A stretch of 64,000 nt of DNA from Flavobacteriaceae bacterium (GTDB taxonomy: Bacteria; Bacteroidota; Bacteroidia; Flavobacteriales; Flavobacteriaceae): positions 62,001 to 126,000 of the forward strand of contig JABXIJ010000015.1 of NCBI GenBank assembly GCA_013373105.1. The letters run 5' to 3'. The position numbers and the translations under genes are program-made. The notes below the pieces were generated by a model. It was given only the letters and a program-made list of their open reading frames with translations. It was not told the origin of the DNA and ran no database searches. Positions 34,947 through 43,003 of the stretch are shown in pieces (positions within the stretch are counted from its first letter, which is position 1; each line of letters opens with the position of its first letter).

Positions 34947-35930
34947 ATGTCAACACATCAACAAATGGATTTACATTATTTAATAGACAATTTAACAAAC
35001 CCAGCGCTTTTATTTTTCTTTTTAGGCTTAATAGCTGTTAATCTTAAAAGTGATTTAAAAATTCCAGAAAACTCCTCAAAGTTCATTTCATTATACCTTT
35101 TATTATCAATTGGTTTTAAAGGAGGACAAGAATTATCTCACAGCGTTATTACTTCAGAAATTATAGGTTCATTATTATTTGGTATTCTACTAGCATTAAT
35201 AGTACCTATTTATTGTTATTTTATTTTGAGAATAAAATTATCTGTTGAAAATGCAGGAGCTATTGCATCAGCTTACGGATCTGTAAGTGCTGTAACTTTT
35301 GTAACAACCATATCCTTTTTAGAGTTAGAAGGGATACCATTTGGTGGACATATGGTGGCAGTTATGGCACTAATGGAAGCACCATCAATTATTATTGGTG
35401 TTTTATTAATGTCTTTTTATAATAAAGATAAAACCAATAAATCATCATTTAAACAAATTGTATACCATTCTTTAACAAATGGAAGTGTGTTATTAATTAT
35501 AGGTAGTTTACTAATTGGTTATTTTGCAAACGATGCTCAAGCAGAAGGTATTAAACCCTTTACAACAGATATTTTTAAAGGATTTTTAGCAGTTTTCTTA
35601 TTAGACATGGGAATTGTTAGTGGTCAAAAACTTAAAGCATTAATAAAAAAAGGGTGGTTTACTTTATCATTCGCAATTATTATCCCTATTGTAAATGGGT
35701 GTTTAGTTGCAGTTTTAAGTGGTTTATTTATTGAAGAATCAGGTAATAGGTTGCTTATGTCTATTTTGGCAGCAAGTGCTTCTTATATTGCTGTACCTGC
35801 AGCTATGAAATTAGCAGCACCAAAAGCAAACCCTGGTTTATATATTCCAATGGCATTAGCAATTACATTTCCATTCAACATTACATTAGGTATGCCATTA
35901 TACCTTTGTGTTATTGAAATGTGTTATTAA
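34947..35930 (+). CDS. SbtA-like sodium-dependent bicarbonate transporter
   Basis: 327-aa membrane protein of the DUF897/SbtA family with about ten helices in two inverted halves. Recognisable features: LTNPALLFFFLGL near 17-29, SIGFKGGQEL near 59, an SAYGSVSAVTFVT stretch near 109, FLAVFLLDMGIVSGQK near 216, and AASASYIAVPAAMKLAAPKANPGLYIP near 283. In cyanobacteria SbtA imports bicarbonate with Na+. In heterotrophic marine Flavobacteria a bicarbonate supply could serve anaplerotic carboxylation, and light-linked bicarbonate uptake has been proposed for Polaribacter from its genome. Substrate is inferred from family. Confidence 0.85.
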   Translation: MSTHQQMDLHYLIDNLTNPALLFFFLGLIAVNLKSDLKIPENSSKFISLYLLLSIGFKGGQELSHSVITSEIIGSLLFGILLALIVPIYCYFILRIKLSVENAGAIASAYGSVSAVTFVTTISFLELEGIPFGGHMVAVMALMEAPSIIIGVLLMSFYNKDKTNKSSFKQIVYHSLTNGSVLLIIGSLLIGYFANDAQAEGIKPFTTDIFKGFLAVFLLDMGIVSGQKLKALIKKGWFTLSFAIIIPIVNGCLVAVLSGLFIEESGNRLLMSILAASASYIAVPAAMKLAAPKANPGLYIPMALAITFPFNITLGMPLYLCVIEMCY

Positions 35931-35980
35931 AAAAAAACTTTTAATCTTAATAAGCGACAAGTAAACATAGAATTTCAAAC

Positions 35981-36011
35981 TTGTTAATAGATTAAAAAGG
36001 AAGTACCTTTG
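35981..36011 (+). promoter_or_regulatory. promoter of the CBS-type gene
   Basis: TTG at 35981-35983, 20-base spacer, TACCTTTG at 36004-36011. Full -7 match, good spacing, 18 bases ahead of the start codon. Confidence 0.6.
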
Positions 36012-36029
36012 TGTTCGTAAAATTTTATC

Positions 36030-37388
36030 ATGAAATACGCAAAGAATATTCTACAAACCATAGGTAATACACCATTAGTAAAACTTAATGAACTAACTAA
36101 AGAATTACCTTGTTTAGTACTTTCTAAATATGAGACGTTTAATCCTGGAAACTCAGTAAAGGATAGAATGGCTCTTCAAATGATTGAAGATGCAGAAGCA
36201 GATGGTAGGTTAAAACCAGGAGGAACTATAATAGAAGGAACTTCAGGTAATACAGGTATGGGGTTAGCTTTAGCAGCTATTGTAAAAGGTTACAAATGTA
36301 TTTTTGTAATGTCTGATAAACAGTCTAAAGAAAAGATGGATATTCTTAGAGCTGTTGGTGCAGAAGTAGTTGTTTGCCCAACAAATGTAGAGCCTACAGA
36401 TCCTCGTTCTTATTATTCAGTTTCTAAAAGATTAGGTGATGAAACTCCAAATTCATGGTATGTAAATCAATATGATAATCCAAGTAATACAAAAGCTCAT
36501 TATTTAACAACTGGACCTGAAATTTGGGAACAAACAGAAGGAAAAGTTACCCATTTTGTTGTGGGTGTAGGAACTGGAGGAACTATTTCTGGAGTAGGTA
36601 AATACTTAAAAGAAAAAAATCCAAATATTAAAGTTTGGGGAGTTGATACTTATGGTTCTGTTTTTAAGAAATATCATGAAACAGGTATTTTTGATGAGAA
36701 TGAAATTTATCCTTATATCACTGAAGGAATAGGTGAAGATATTTTACCCAAAAATGTAAATTTTGATGTTATAGATGGTTTTACCAAAGTAACAGATAAA
36801 GATGCTGCAATTTATACACAAAAATTAGCGAAGAAAGAAGGCATGTTTTTAGGAAACTCTGCAGGAGCAGCTATAAAAGGTGTTTTACAGTTAAAAGAAC
36901 ATTTTACAAAGGATGATGTTGTAGTAGTTTTATTCCACGATCATGGTAGTAGATATGTAGGAAAAATGTTTAACGATGATTGGATGCGTGAAAGAGGTTT
37001 TTTAGAAGAAGAAATAAAAACAGCAGAAGATTTAATAAAAAATCATCAAAACAAACCATTAATTACAGCACAAACAGAAGAGTTAGTGTCTCATGCTATA
37101 GAGCGAATGAAACAGTATAAAATTTCACAAATTCCTATTAAAGATTTGAATGGTTTTGTAGGAGCTTTAGATGAAGCAGATCTGTTACATCATTTTATTT
37201 CAAATAAAGATATAGCAGATAAACCAATAAAAGAAGTTATGGGTAAGCCTTATCCAATTGTAAAAAAATCAGCTAAACTAGAGGCTGTTTCTAAACTTAT
37301 TTCTAAAGAAAATGAAGCTGTTTTGGTAGATCTAGAAAATGGCAATTACCATATTATTACTAAATATGATATAATAAGTGCAATATAA
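36030..37388 (+). CDS. cystathionine beta-synthase-like PLP enzyme
   Basis: 452-aa fold-type II PLP enzyme with C-terminal CBS domains. PLP lysine is Lys44 in NPGNSVKDRM; the substrate loop is EGTSGNTGMG near 68-77, and the phosphate-binding loop is GVGTGGTISGVG near 177-188. Two CBS motifs follow (about 330-452). It lacks the heme-binding N-terminus of animal CBS. It makes cystathionine from homocysteine and serine, or acts as a cysteine synthase; the motifs do not separate these. Cysteine made here would feed the bacillithiol pathway (bshC at 24.7 kb). An SbtA-like gene precedes it on the same strand but it has its own promoter. Confidence 0.9.
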   Translation: MKYAKNILQTIGNTPLVKLNELTKELPCLVLSKYETFNPGNSVKDRMALQMIEDAEADGRLKPGGTIIEGTSGNTGMGLALAAIVKGYKCIFVMSDKQSKEKMDILRAVGAEVVVCPTNVEPTDPRSYYSVSKRLGDETPNSWYVNQYDNPSNTKAHYLTTGPEIWEQTEGKVTHFVVGVGTGGTISGVGKYLKEKNPNIKVWGVDTYGSVFKKYHETGIFDENEIYPYITEGIGEDILPKNVNFDVIDGFTKVTDKDAAIYTQKLAKKEGMFLGNSAGAAIKGVLQLKEHFTKDDVVVVLFHDHGSRYVGKMFNDDWMRERGFLEEEIKTAEDLIKNHQNKPLITAQTEELVSHAIERMKQYKISQIPIKDLNGFVGALDEADLLHHFISNKDIADKPIKEVMGKPYPIVKKSAKLEAVSKLISKENEAVLVDLENGNYHIITKYDIISAI

Positions 37389-37466
37389 CATCGCAAGTAA
37401 TTTACTATTTGCCTATAGATATTTGTAACTAAACGAAGATACCACTTCCTTAATTTAATGTGTCGT

Positions 37467-37560
37467 TATATTTGTATTGTATTTAAGAAAACAGATTACG
37501 AAATTATAAGTTGGGGGACTATAATTTAAAACAAACATCACCTTTTGAGGTGATGTTTTT
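37467..37560 (+). ncRNA. candidate small RNA 1
   Basis: TATATTTG (37467-37474, full -7 match) is followed by about 80 bases ending in an intrinsic terminator (37534-37560). Inside is a second hairpin, TTAT-A-AGT / ACT-ATAA around a G-rich loop TGGGGG (37505-37525). The order promoter, stem-loop, terminator is that of a small RNA. It could also be the 3' tail of the preceding mRNA. Confidence 0.4.
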
Positions 37561-37561
37561 T
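37534..37561 (+). terminator. intrinsic terminator of candidate RNA 1 / CBS-type gene
   Basis: Perfect 10-base stem AACATCACCT / AGGTGATGTT around TTTG, then a T-run. Confidence 0.85.
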
Positions 37562-37659
37562 GTTATATAAAAATTAACTTTCAACTAATGCAAGTCTCCT
37601 ATTAAAGATAGAAGAATGTGTTTCAACGAAATTCTAATGTTCTAACATTATATTGATGC

Positions 37660-37768
37660 TATCTTTGACCTTGGTTAATAGTTTAAAGGTTAATTATTAT
37701 AAATTTTTAAGGGAAATTTATATTTAACACTTTGCAAAAAATCATCCTAATTTTAGGATGATTTTTTT
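37660..37768 (+). ncRNA. candidate small RNA 2
   Basis: TATCTTTG (37660-37667, full -7 match) is followed by about 95 bases ending in an intrinsic terminator (37737-37768). No protein frame of note. It repeats the layout of candidate RNA 1 just upstream, although the sequences are not similar. Confidence 0.4.
37737..37768 (+). terminator. intrinsic terminator of candidate RNA 2
   Basis: Stem AAAATCATCCTAA / TTAGGATGATTTT with a minimal loop and a 7-base T-run. Confidence 0.85.
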
Positions 37769-37774
37769 GCATAA

Positions 37775-37802
37775 AAAAAAGACTGCAAATACAGTCTTTT
37801 TT
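37775..37802. terminator. bidirectional intrinsic terminator, lipA side
   Basis: Stem GACTG / CAGTC around CAAATA, flanked by a run of As and a run of Ts, so it can work in both directions. It is the likely end of the minus-strand lipA transcript. Confidence 0.75.
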
Positions 37803-37811
37803 ATGTTAACT

Positions 37812-37899
37812 AATTCAAATAATTTACACAATGAAAACAATTTAACTTTTTGCTCTCATTATTATTTTAACAACCATCGTGCCAAAAATTATTTGAATT
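37812..37899. repeat. 14-base perfect inverted repeat
   Basis: AATTCAAATAATTT (37812-37825) and AAATTATTTGAATT (37886-37899) are exact reverse complements, 60 bases apart, in the 3' region of lipA. They could fold into a long stem in either strand's RNA. No T-run follows, so it is not a simple terminator. Confidence 0.6.
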
Positions 37900-37923
37900 T
37901 TAAATAAAATATTATATTAACAT

Positions 37924-38793
37924 TTATTTAGCATGCTTATGTGCTTTGTAAGAAGAACGCACTAAAGCACCACTTTCTACATACATAAAGCCCATTTCTA
38001 AACCTATGGTTTCATATTTTTTAAATTGTTCTGGAGTTATAAATTCCTTAACAGGTAAGTGTTTCTTAGTTGGTTGTAAATATTGACCAATAGTAATAAT
38101 ATCACAATTTACTTCACGTAAATCTTTCATAGTTTGTATTACTTCTTCTTCAGTTTCACCTAAGCCTAACATTAAACCAGTTTTAGTACGCATACCATTT
38201 TCTTTAAGGTACTTTAAAACACCCAAACTTCTATCATATTTAGCTTGTATTCGTACTTCTCTAGTTAATCTTCTTACAGTTTCCATGTTATGAGAAACCA
38301 CTTCTGGATGAACTTCAATAATTCTGTCTATCTGCTTAGTGTTTCCTTGAAAATCTGGAATTAGAGTTTCTAAAGTTGTATTTGGATTTGCTCTTCTAAT
38401 AGCATCTACTGTTTCAGCCCAAATTATAGAACCACCATCTTTTAAATCATCTCTGTCTACTGAAGTAATAACAGCGTGTTTTATGCCCATAATTTTTATA
38501 GAACGAGCCACTTTTTCTGGTTCATCCCATTCAACAGTTTCTGGTCTACCAGTTTTTACGCCACAAAAACCACAAGAACGTGTACAAATATTTCCAAGAA
38601 TCATAAAGGTTGCTGTACCTTCTCCCCAACATTCGCCCATGTTTGGACAGCTACCACTAGTACATATGGTATTTAATTTGTATTTATCTACTAAACCTCT
38701 AAGTTCTGTATATTTTTTACCAACAGGTAATTTTACACGAAGCCATTTTGGTTTTTTTGGTCTTTCAGGGGCTATAACTGTATCTACTGCCAT
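37924..38793 (-). CDS. lipA: lipoyl synthase
   Basis: Radical-SAM enzyme that inserts the two sulfurs into octanoyl groups on dehydrogenase E2 and GcvH proteins. 289 aa, with the auxiliary cluster cysteines in [13 protein letters not shown], the radical-SAM motif CTRSCGFC, and the conserved C-terminal RSSYKAH serine that ligates the auxiliary cluster. The start is supported by a minus-strand -7 box at 38817-38824. Confidence 0.97.
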   Translation of the reverse strand: MAVDTVIAPERPKKPKWLRVKLPVGKKYTELRGLVDKYKLNTICTSGSCPNMGECWGEGTATFMILGNICTRSCGFCGVKTGRPETVEWDEPEKVARSIKIMGIKHAVITSVDRDDLKDGGSIIWAETVDAIRRANPNTTLETLIPDFQGNTKQIDRIIEVHPEVVSHNMETVRRLTREVRIQAKYDRSLGVLKYLKENGMRTKTGLMLGLGETEEEVIQTMKDLREVNCDIITIGQYLQPTKKHLPVKEFITPEQFKKYETIGLEMGFMYVESGALVRSSYKAHKHAK

Positions 38794-38816
38794 GAATTCT
38801 TTTTCTAATTAAGTTG

Positions 38817-38824
38817 CAAATTTA
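38817..38824 (-). promoter_or_regulatory. -7 box of lipA
   Basis: TAAATTTG on the minus strand, a full TAnnTTTG match, 24 bases ahead of the start codon and just past the end of the NRAMP gene. Confidence 0.5.
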
Positions 38825-38836
38825 CAAAGAAATGAT

Positions 38837-40057
38837 TTAAAAGCTTGTTAAAAACCAAACACTAAAACCAATTAAAAAAAGAATACCAAATATACTAAGC
38901 ACTTTTGTGAAAAGATTTGGTTGATGTTCTTTGGGAGTGTGTTTTCCAGTAATTAAAACATAATTTAGAATTGCATAAAAAGGAGCAGTTAAAAAAGATA
39001 AAATTGTAGCAATTTTTACCAAACTTCCCATGTTATTTTGATAAAACTGTAAAATAATAAATGTACCAATGAGTATTAATAGAATCCAAAACCAGTAGCC
39101 AAACTTAAACTCTTTTTTAAAGAGTATTTTACTTGTTCTATGCATTGCTCTTGTTGAAGCATCAAAACATGTTATAGTTGTGCTAAACATAGTTGTAAAA
39201 GCTGCTATAGCAATAAAAATATAGAATGCACTACCTAGGTTTTTAGTGTATAAATTTATAAGTTGAGAAGCGAAAATTCCACCATTTGTAGAAAAAGTTT
39301 CTCCTGATTTGTACATCACTAAAGCACCTAAAAGCACAAAACAAATCCCCATTAACAATGTTCCTATATAGCCAATATTAAAATCGAAAATAGCTTCTTT
39401 GGGTTTTATTTTTGTTAGAGCAGTTTTGTCTTTTTCTACAGACCAAATTGAATGCCAGATAGAAATATCTAAAGGTGCAGGTAACCAACCTAAAAAGGCT
39501 ATTAAAAAAGTAATTTCAACTGTGCCTGAAGGTACAATTTGAGAAACATCAAAGGCTTCATTTGAGTTAAATAATGCTACAGATACAGCAGTTATTGTGC
39601 TAAGTGTAAGTAAAACAATAATAAATTTCATTAAATTGTCTAGCAGTTTATACTTACCAATTCCTAAAATGATTAAACTAATCAACAAGATTAGCATAGA
39701 CCAAACCACTTGATTTTCTGTAAACCCAAATAATTGAGACGCTAAACCTGCTGTAACAATTGTAACAGCAGCTTGAATGGTAAACATGGTTGCAAAACTT
39801 AAAATGTAATAAAGTATTAAGAGAGGTTTACCAAGTTTGTAATAACCTTCTAATAAGGTTTCTCCTGTAGCAGCTGCATAACGTGGACCAAATTGAAAAA
39901 AAGGATATTTAAAGATATGAGCAAACAATAAAGCCCATAACAAGCCAAACCCAAAGTCAGCACCAGCTCTTGTAGATTGCACTAAATGAGAAACTCCAAT
40001 TGCAGCTCCTGCAAACAATAAACCAGGACCTAAAGATCTTAAAAATCCTTTTTTCAT
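38837..40057 (-). CDS. NRAMP-family transporter with altered metal site
   Basis: 406-aa inner-membrane protein with 10-11 helices of the NRAMP/SLC11 fold. The first helix keeps the framework (LGPGLLFAGAAI, then RAGADFGFGLLWALL), but the metal-binding DPGN reads GVSH at 21-24. In helix 6 the usual MPH motif reads APL (FLGWLPAPLDISIWHS). All the canonical transition-metal ligands are therefore replaced. Manganese or iron transport cannot be assumed; relatives with changed sites carry other ions such as Mg2+ or Al3+. It follows the sigma-factor gene by 2 bases, in one operon with it. Confidence 0.85.
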   Translation of the reverse strand: MKKGFLRSLGPGLLFAGAAIGVSHLVQSTRAGADFGFGLLWALLFAHIFKYPFFQFGPRYAAATGETLLEGYYKLGKPLLILYYILSFATMFTIQAAVTIVTAGLASQLFGFTENQVVWSMLILLISLIILGIGKYKLLDNLMKFIIVLLTLSTITAVSVALFNSNEAFDVSQIVPSGTVEITFLIAFLGWLPAPLDISIWHSIWSVEKDKTALTKIKPKEAIFDFNIGYIGTLLMGICFVLLGALVMYKSGETFSTNGGIFASQLINLYTKNLGSAFYIFIAIAAFTTMFSTTITCFDASTRAMHRTSKILFKKEFKFGYWFWILLILIGTFIILQFYQNNMGSLVKIATILSFLTAPFYAILNYVLITGKHTPKEHQPNLFTKVLSIFGILFLIGFSVWFLTSF

Positions 40058-40059
40058 GA

Positions 40060-40620
40060 TTATTTTTTAATGATTTCAGCTAATAGTTTTTTAGCTCTTA
40101 AGAGTTTTACCTTTACGTTATTTATAGGTTCATTAATCTTATCTGAAATCTCTTTATAACTTAATTCTTGAAAATATCTTAATTGTATAACTTCTTGATA
40201 TTTAGGTTTTAAAAACTTTATATCTCTCAGAAGTTTTGCCAAGTTTTGCTCACCAATTATTATGTCTTCTGGAGATGGATTTTCATCTGCAATTAAATAC
40301 GCTCTTTCTTCTTGTTCTCTAGAAGTTTCTGTAGCAATAGAAATTTTTCTTTTTCTAATATTATCAACATGCACATTTTTAGCGATTGTAATTAACCATG
40401 TCTTAAAGCTATAATCTTCATTATATAAGGTAATTTTATCAAATGCTTTTGAAAATGCTTGTATGGTTATATCTTCAGAATCATTTTCGCTTTTAGTACT
40501 TTTTAAGGTGTAATTGTATACGTCTGTCCAAAAATAATCTAACAAAAAACGAAAAGCTGCTTGATTGCCTGCTTTTGCTTTAGAGATATTTATTTCAATT
40601 GTTTTTTGGCTTACTTCCAA
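40060..40620 (-). CDS. ECF-type RNA polymerase sigma factor
   Basis: 186-aa sigma-70 family factor with only regions 2 and 4. Region 2 is at about 23-90 (DVYNYTLKSTKSENDSEDITIQAF style, then KTWLITIAKNVHVDNIRKRK), and region 4 at about 130-182 (YQEVIQLRYFQELSYKEISDKI, then VKVKLLRAKKLL). No anti-sigma gene is adjacent, so it may be unpaired or self-regulated. It starts with TTG, overlapping the end of the glycosyltransferase gene by 10 bases, and the NRAMP gene follows after 2 bases. Confidence 0.88.
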   Translation of the reverse strand: MEVSQKTIEINISKAKAGNQAAFRFLLDYFWTDVYNYTLKSTKSENDSEDITIQAFSKAFDKITLYNEDYSFKTWLITIAKNVHVDNIRKRKISIATETSREQEERAYLIADENPSPEDIIIGEQNLAKLLRDIKFLKPKYQEVIQLRYFQELSYKEISDKINEPINNVKVKLLRAKKLLAEIIKK

Positions 40621-41717
40621 GTAGTATTGGGTTTTGATACTAAATTAGCAAAAAATAAACTAATCTGAATCAGCACTAAAGATATTTCTAAAATTGGTAA
40701 AAAAATTATTAATAAAGATTCTTTTAAAGCTTTTGTAGCAATATCAATAACTGTGTATTGTAAAATTAAGTAAAAACCAAATATAGCAAGTATTATGTGC
40801 CAAGGATAGTAGATGAAAAGCAGAATGCTTAGAAAGTAGAAGAGAAATTTAGTAAGACTAAAAATATTTAAAAATATTCTATTCTTTAAAGTATAGTTCT
40901 TCTTTAAAACATTAGAATTTCTTTTTGTAGAATACCATTTTGAAAAACTTTCATTAGTAAGTGTTTCAATAAAACTTTGTTTAGAGATAGTGAAAGTTAC
41001 ATTACCTTTTTCATTTGCATCTCTTATAAATAAATCTTCTTTGCCTTCTCTAATTTTAATATGATTTATAAACCCCTTAACTCTAAAAAATTCCTTTTTT
41101 GTAAATGCATAATTGTAACTAGATGCTGTAAAAGGCGTTTTAAATTTGGTGAAAACAAAAGATTTTAAATGTAATAATACATTATCAAAACGAAATAATA
41201 AATTGGTAAAAGAGCTTTCTTTTTTAATTTTGGTGTAACCTAAAATAATGGTTTTTTCAGGTGTAAATAATTTACTCATTTCAGAAATCCAATGTTTAGA
41301 TTTTGGCCTAACATAAATTTCAGAGAAAAGTAAATGTTCAAATTTAGCGGCTTTTATAGCCAGTGTATACGCATATTTTTTATTACCCCAAAAAGATTCG
41401 TTATTCTTAACATCAATAACTCTAATGCTTTTATTTTTTTCAACAATCTCTTCTAATAATTCATCAGTATTGTCTGAAGACTCGTTGTTTACTAGTAAAA
41501 TTTCAAAATTCGAATACTCTTGATTTATAAAGTTTTTGAGATTTTTTTTTAAGTATTCTCCACCATTTTTTACAAAAATAATTAATGATATTGGTAATGG
41601 TTCTGAAGATGAAACTGTTGTTTTAAATTTTGAAAAAACAGTTAAAAAACTTACATAAAATAAAACTTGAATTGCTGCACAAACCACAAAAATGTAGAAA
41701 ACTACAGATATAATCAT
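40611..41717 (-). CDS. family 2 glycosyltransferase, membrane anchored
   Basis: 368-aa GT-A enzyme with an N-terminal membrane helix (about 3-28), a catalytic domain starting PISLIIFVKNGGEYLKKNL and containing EILLVNNESSDNT, and two to three C-terminal helices (about 283-360). The usual DxD is not obvious, and the domain is shorter than in cellulose-synthase-like members, so donor and acceptor are unknown. The gene overlaps the sigma factor by 10 bases. Confidence 0.82.
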   Translation of the reverse strand: MIISVVFYIFVVCAAIQVLFYVSFLTVFSKFKTTVSSSEPLPISLIIFVKNGGEYLKKNLKNFINQEYSNFEILLVNNESSDNTDELLEEIVEKNKSIRVIDVKNNESFWGNKKYAYTLAIKAAKFEHLLFSEIYVRPKSKHWISEMSKLFTPEKTIILGYTKIKKESSFTNLLFRFDNVLLHLKSFVFTKFKTPFTASSYNYAFTKKEFFRVKGFINHIKIREGKEDLFIRDANEKGNVTFTISKQSFIETLTNESFSKWYSTKRNSNVLKKNYTLKNRIFLNIFSLTKFLFYFLSILLFIYYPWHIILAIFGFYLILQYTVIDIATKALKESLLIIFLPILEISLVLIQISLFFANLVSKPNTTWK

Positions 41718-41732
41718 ATGAACTACAGGGTG

Positions 41733-41936
41733 TTATTGGTGTTGAGGTTCAGAACAAGTATCAAACTGATCTGGTGTTTTTCCACAGAAACCACAAGCTT
41801 CACCATTTTTATTTAGCATTGGGTTTTGACTTGCACATGTACCTGCAAATTCACCATCTTTTTTAGCCCATATTTTTATAGCTATTCCTGCGATTCCTAA
41901 TGCTAATAACCCTAAAGTAAGTAAAAGTAATTTCAT
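41733..41936 (-). CDS. small Cys-rich membrane protein
   Basis: 67-aa protein with one N-terminal helix (about 2-24) and a soluble tail that has four cysteines (GTCASQNP, ACGFCGK, DTCSEP). It looks like a membrane-anchored metal- or disulfide-binding peptide, a type common in Flavobacteriaceae. Function unknown. A minus-strand -7 box (CAAAGATA at 41954-41961) gives it a promoter. Confidence 0.7.
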   Translation of the reverse strand: MKLLLLTLGLLALGIAGIAIKIWAKKDGEFAGTCASQNPMLNKNGEACGFCGKTPDQFDTCSEPQHQ

Positions 41937-41953
41937 TTCTTATAATTCTGCTA

Positions 41954-41961
41954 CAAAGATA
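41954..41961 (-). promoter_or_regulatory. -7 box of the small Cys protein gene
   Basis: TATCTTTG on the minus strand, a full TAnnTTTG match, 18 bases ahead of the start codon. Confidence 0.5.
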
Positions 41962-41995
41962 GGTATTCTAAAAAGTTTAAAAAAGTTAATAGATT

Positions 41996-43003
41996 TTAAA
42001 TAATGTTAACTTCTATTTCAAGTTTTATTTCAAACATATTTAAAATTTCTTCTTGAATTTTTTTGGCTAAATTAAATATTTCTTTTCCAGAAGCATTACC
42101 ATAATTAACTAAAACCAAAGCTTGTTTGGTGTGTACACCTGCATCATTAAAACGTTTACCTTTAAAACCAGCTGTTTCTATTAACCATCCAGCAGGAACT
42201 TTAATTTCAGTTTCTGAAATTATATAACTAGGTATGTTTTTAAATTTTTCTACTAATTTTAAAAAGTGTTCTTTTGTTATCACAGGATTTTTAAAAAAAC
42301 TACCGCTGTTACCAATTTCTTTTGGATTTGGTAATTTGGCGTTTCTAATTGAAATTACAGCATTAGATATGTCTTTTATGTTTGGTTTAGTAATTCCTCT
42401 TTCAATTAATTCACTTTCAATTGCACCATAAGAGGTATTAAGTTTATGGTTCTTTTTAGTAAGTTTAAAACTAACAGAAGTTATTATGTACTTTCCTTTT
42501 AGTTCATTTTTAAAAACGGAATTTCTATAACCAAATTTGCATTCTTCTTCAGAAAACGTTCTTAATTTGCTTGTTGCTATTTCTAAAGCTTCAACTTTTG
42601 TAATAACGTCTTTTACTTCAATACCATATGCACCAATATTTTGTATTGGACATGTACCAACATTACCAGGAATTAGCGAAAGATTTTCTATGCCACCATA
42701 ATTTTGATTGACGCACCACAATACAAAATCGTGCCAATTTTCTCCAGCATTTACAGTTATATAAACAAAATTATCATCTTGATTATCAATACAGATACCT
42801 TTGTTGTTGATGTGTACAACTAACTTATTTATATCTTGTGTAAGTAACATGTTACTACCACCAGAAAGAATAAAAATATCTTTTTCAGTACTTACAACTT
42901 CTTTTAATTCATGTAAGAAGTTTATTGAAACAAATTTTTTGGCCAATACATCAATACCAAAAGTGTTGTACTTTTTTAAAGATATGTTTTCTTGTATATT
43001 CAA
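41996..43003 (-). CDS. murB: UDP-N-acetylenolpyruvoylglucosamine reductase
   Basis: FAD enzyme of peptidoglycan precursor synthesis that reduces UDP-GlcNAc-enolpyruvate to UDP-MurNAc. 335 aa, type I (E. coli-like): NTFGIDVLA near 13-21, ILSGGSNMLL near 45-54, SLIPGNVGTCPIQNIGAYG near 114-132 (FAD binding), YRNSVFKNELKGKYII near 168, and a NSGSFFKNPV stretch near 232 holding the catalytic Ser. The start follows the aminotransferase stop with no gap. Confidence 0.96.
   Translation of the reverse strand: MNIQENISLKKYNTFGIDVLAKKFVSINFLHELKEVVSTEKDIFILSGGSNMLLTQDINKLVVHINNKGICIDNQDDNFVYITVNAGENWHDFVLWCVNQNYGGIENLSLIPGNVGTCPIQNIGAYGIEVKDVITKVEALEIATSKLRTFSEEECKFGYRNSVFKNELKGKYIITSVSFKLTKKNHKLNTSYGAIESELIERGITKPNIKDISNAVISIRNAKLPNPKEIGNSGSFFKNPVITKEHFLKLVEKFKNIPSYIISETEIKVPAGWLIETAGFKGKRFNDAGVHTKQALVLVNYGNASGKEIFNLAKKIQEEILNMFEIKLEIEVNII

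Larger units (their letters stand above)
37389..37923. other. 535-base gene-free region with two promoter-terminator units
   Basis: No protein gene is supported. It holds, in order: a -7 box and terminator (candidate RNA 1), a second -7 box and terminator (candidate RNA 2), a third bidirectional terminator, and a 14-base inverted repeat near the lipA end. The remaining bases are AT-rich with nothing I can identify. Confidence 0.7.

Noticed and set aside
35931..36029. Riboswitch (SAM or similar) ahead of the CBS-type gene
   Set aside because: The promoter at 35981-36011 leaves a leader of only about 12 bases, too short for a riboswitch, and no aptamer-like stems were seen.
38476..38812. Two open frames on the plus strand over the lipA start
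   Set aside because: They lie antisense to the radical-SAM and auxiliary-cluster motifs of lipA, have no family features, and arise from the constrained codons of lipA.
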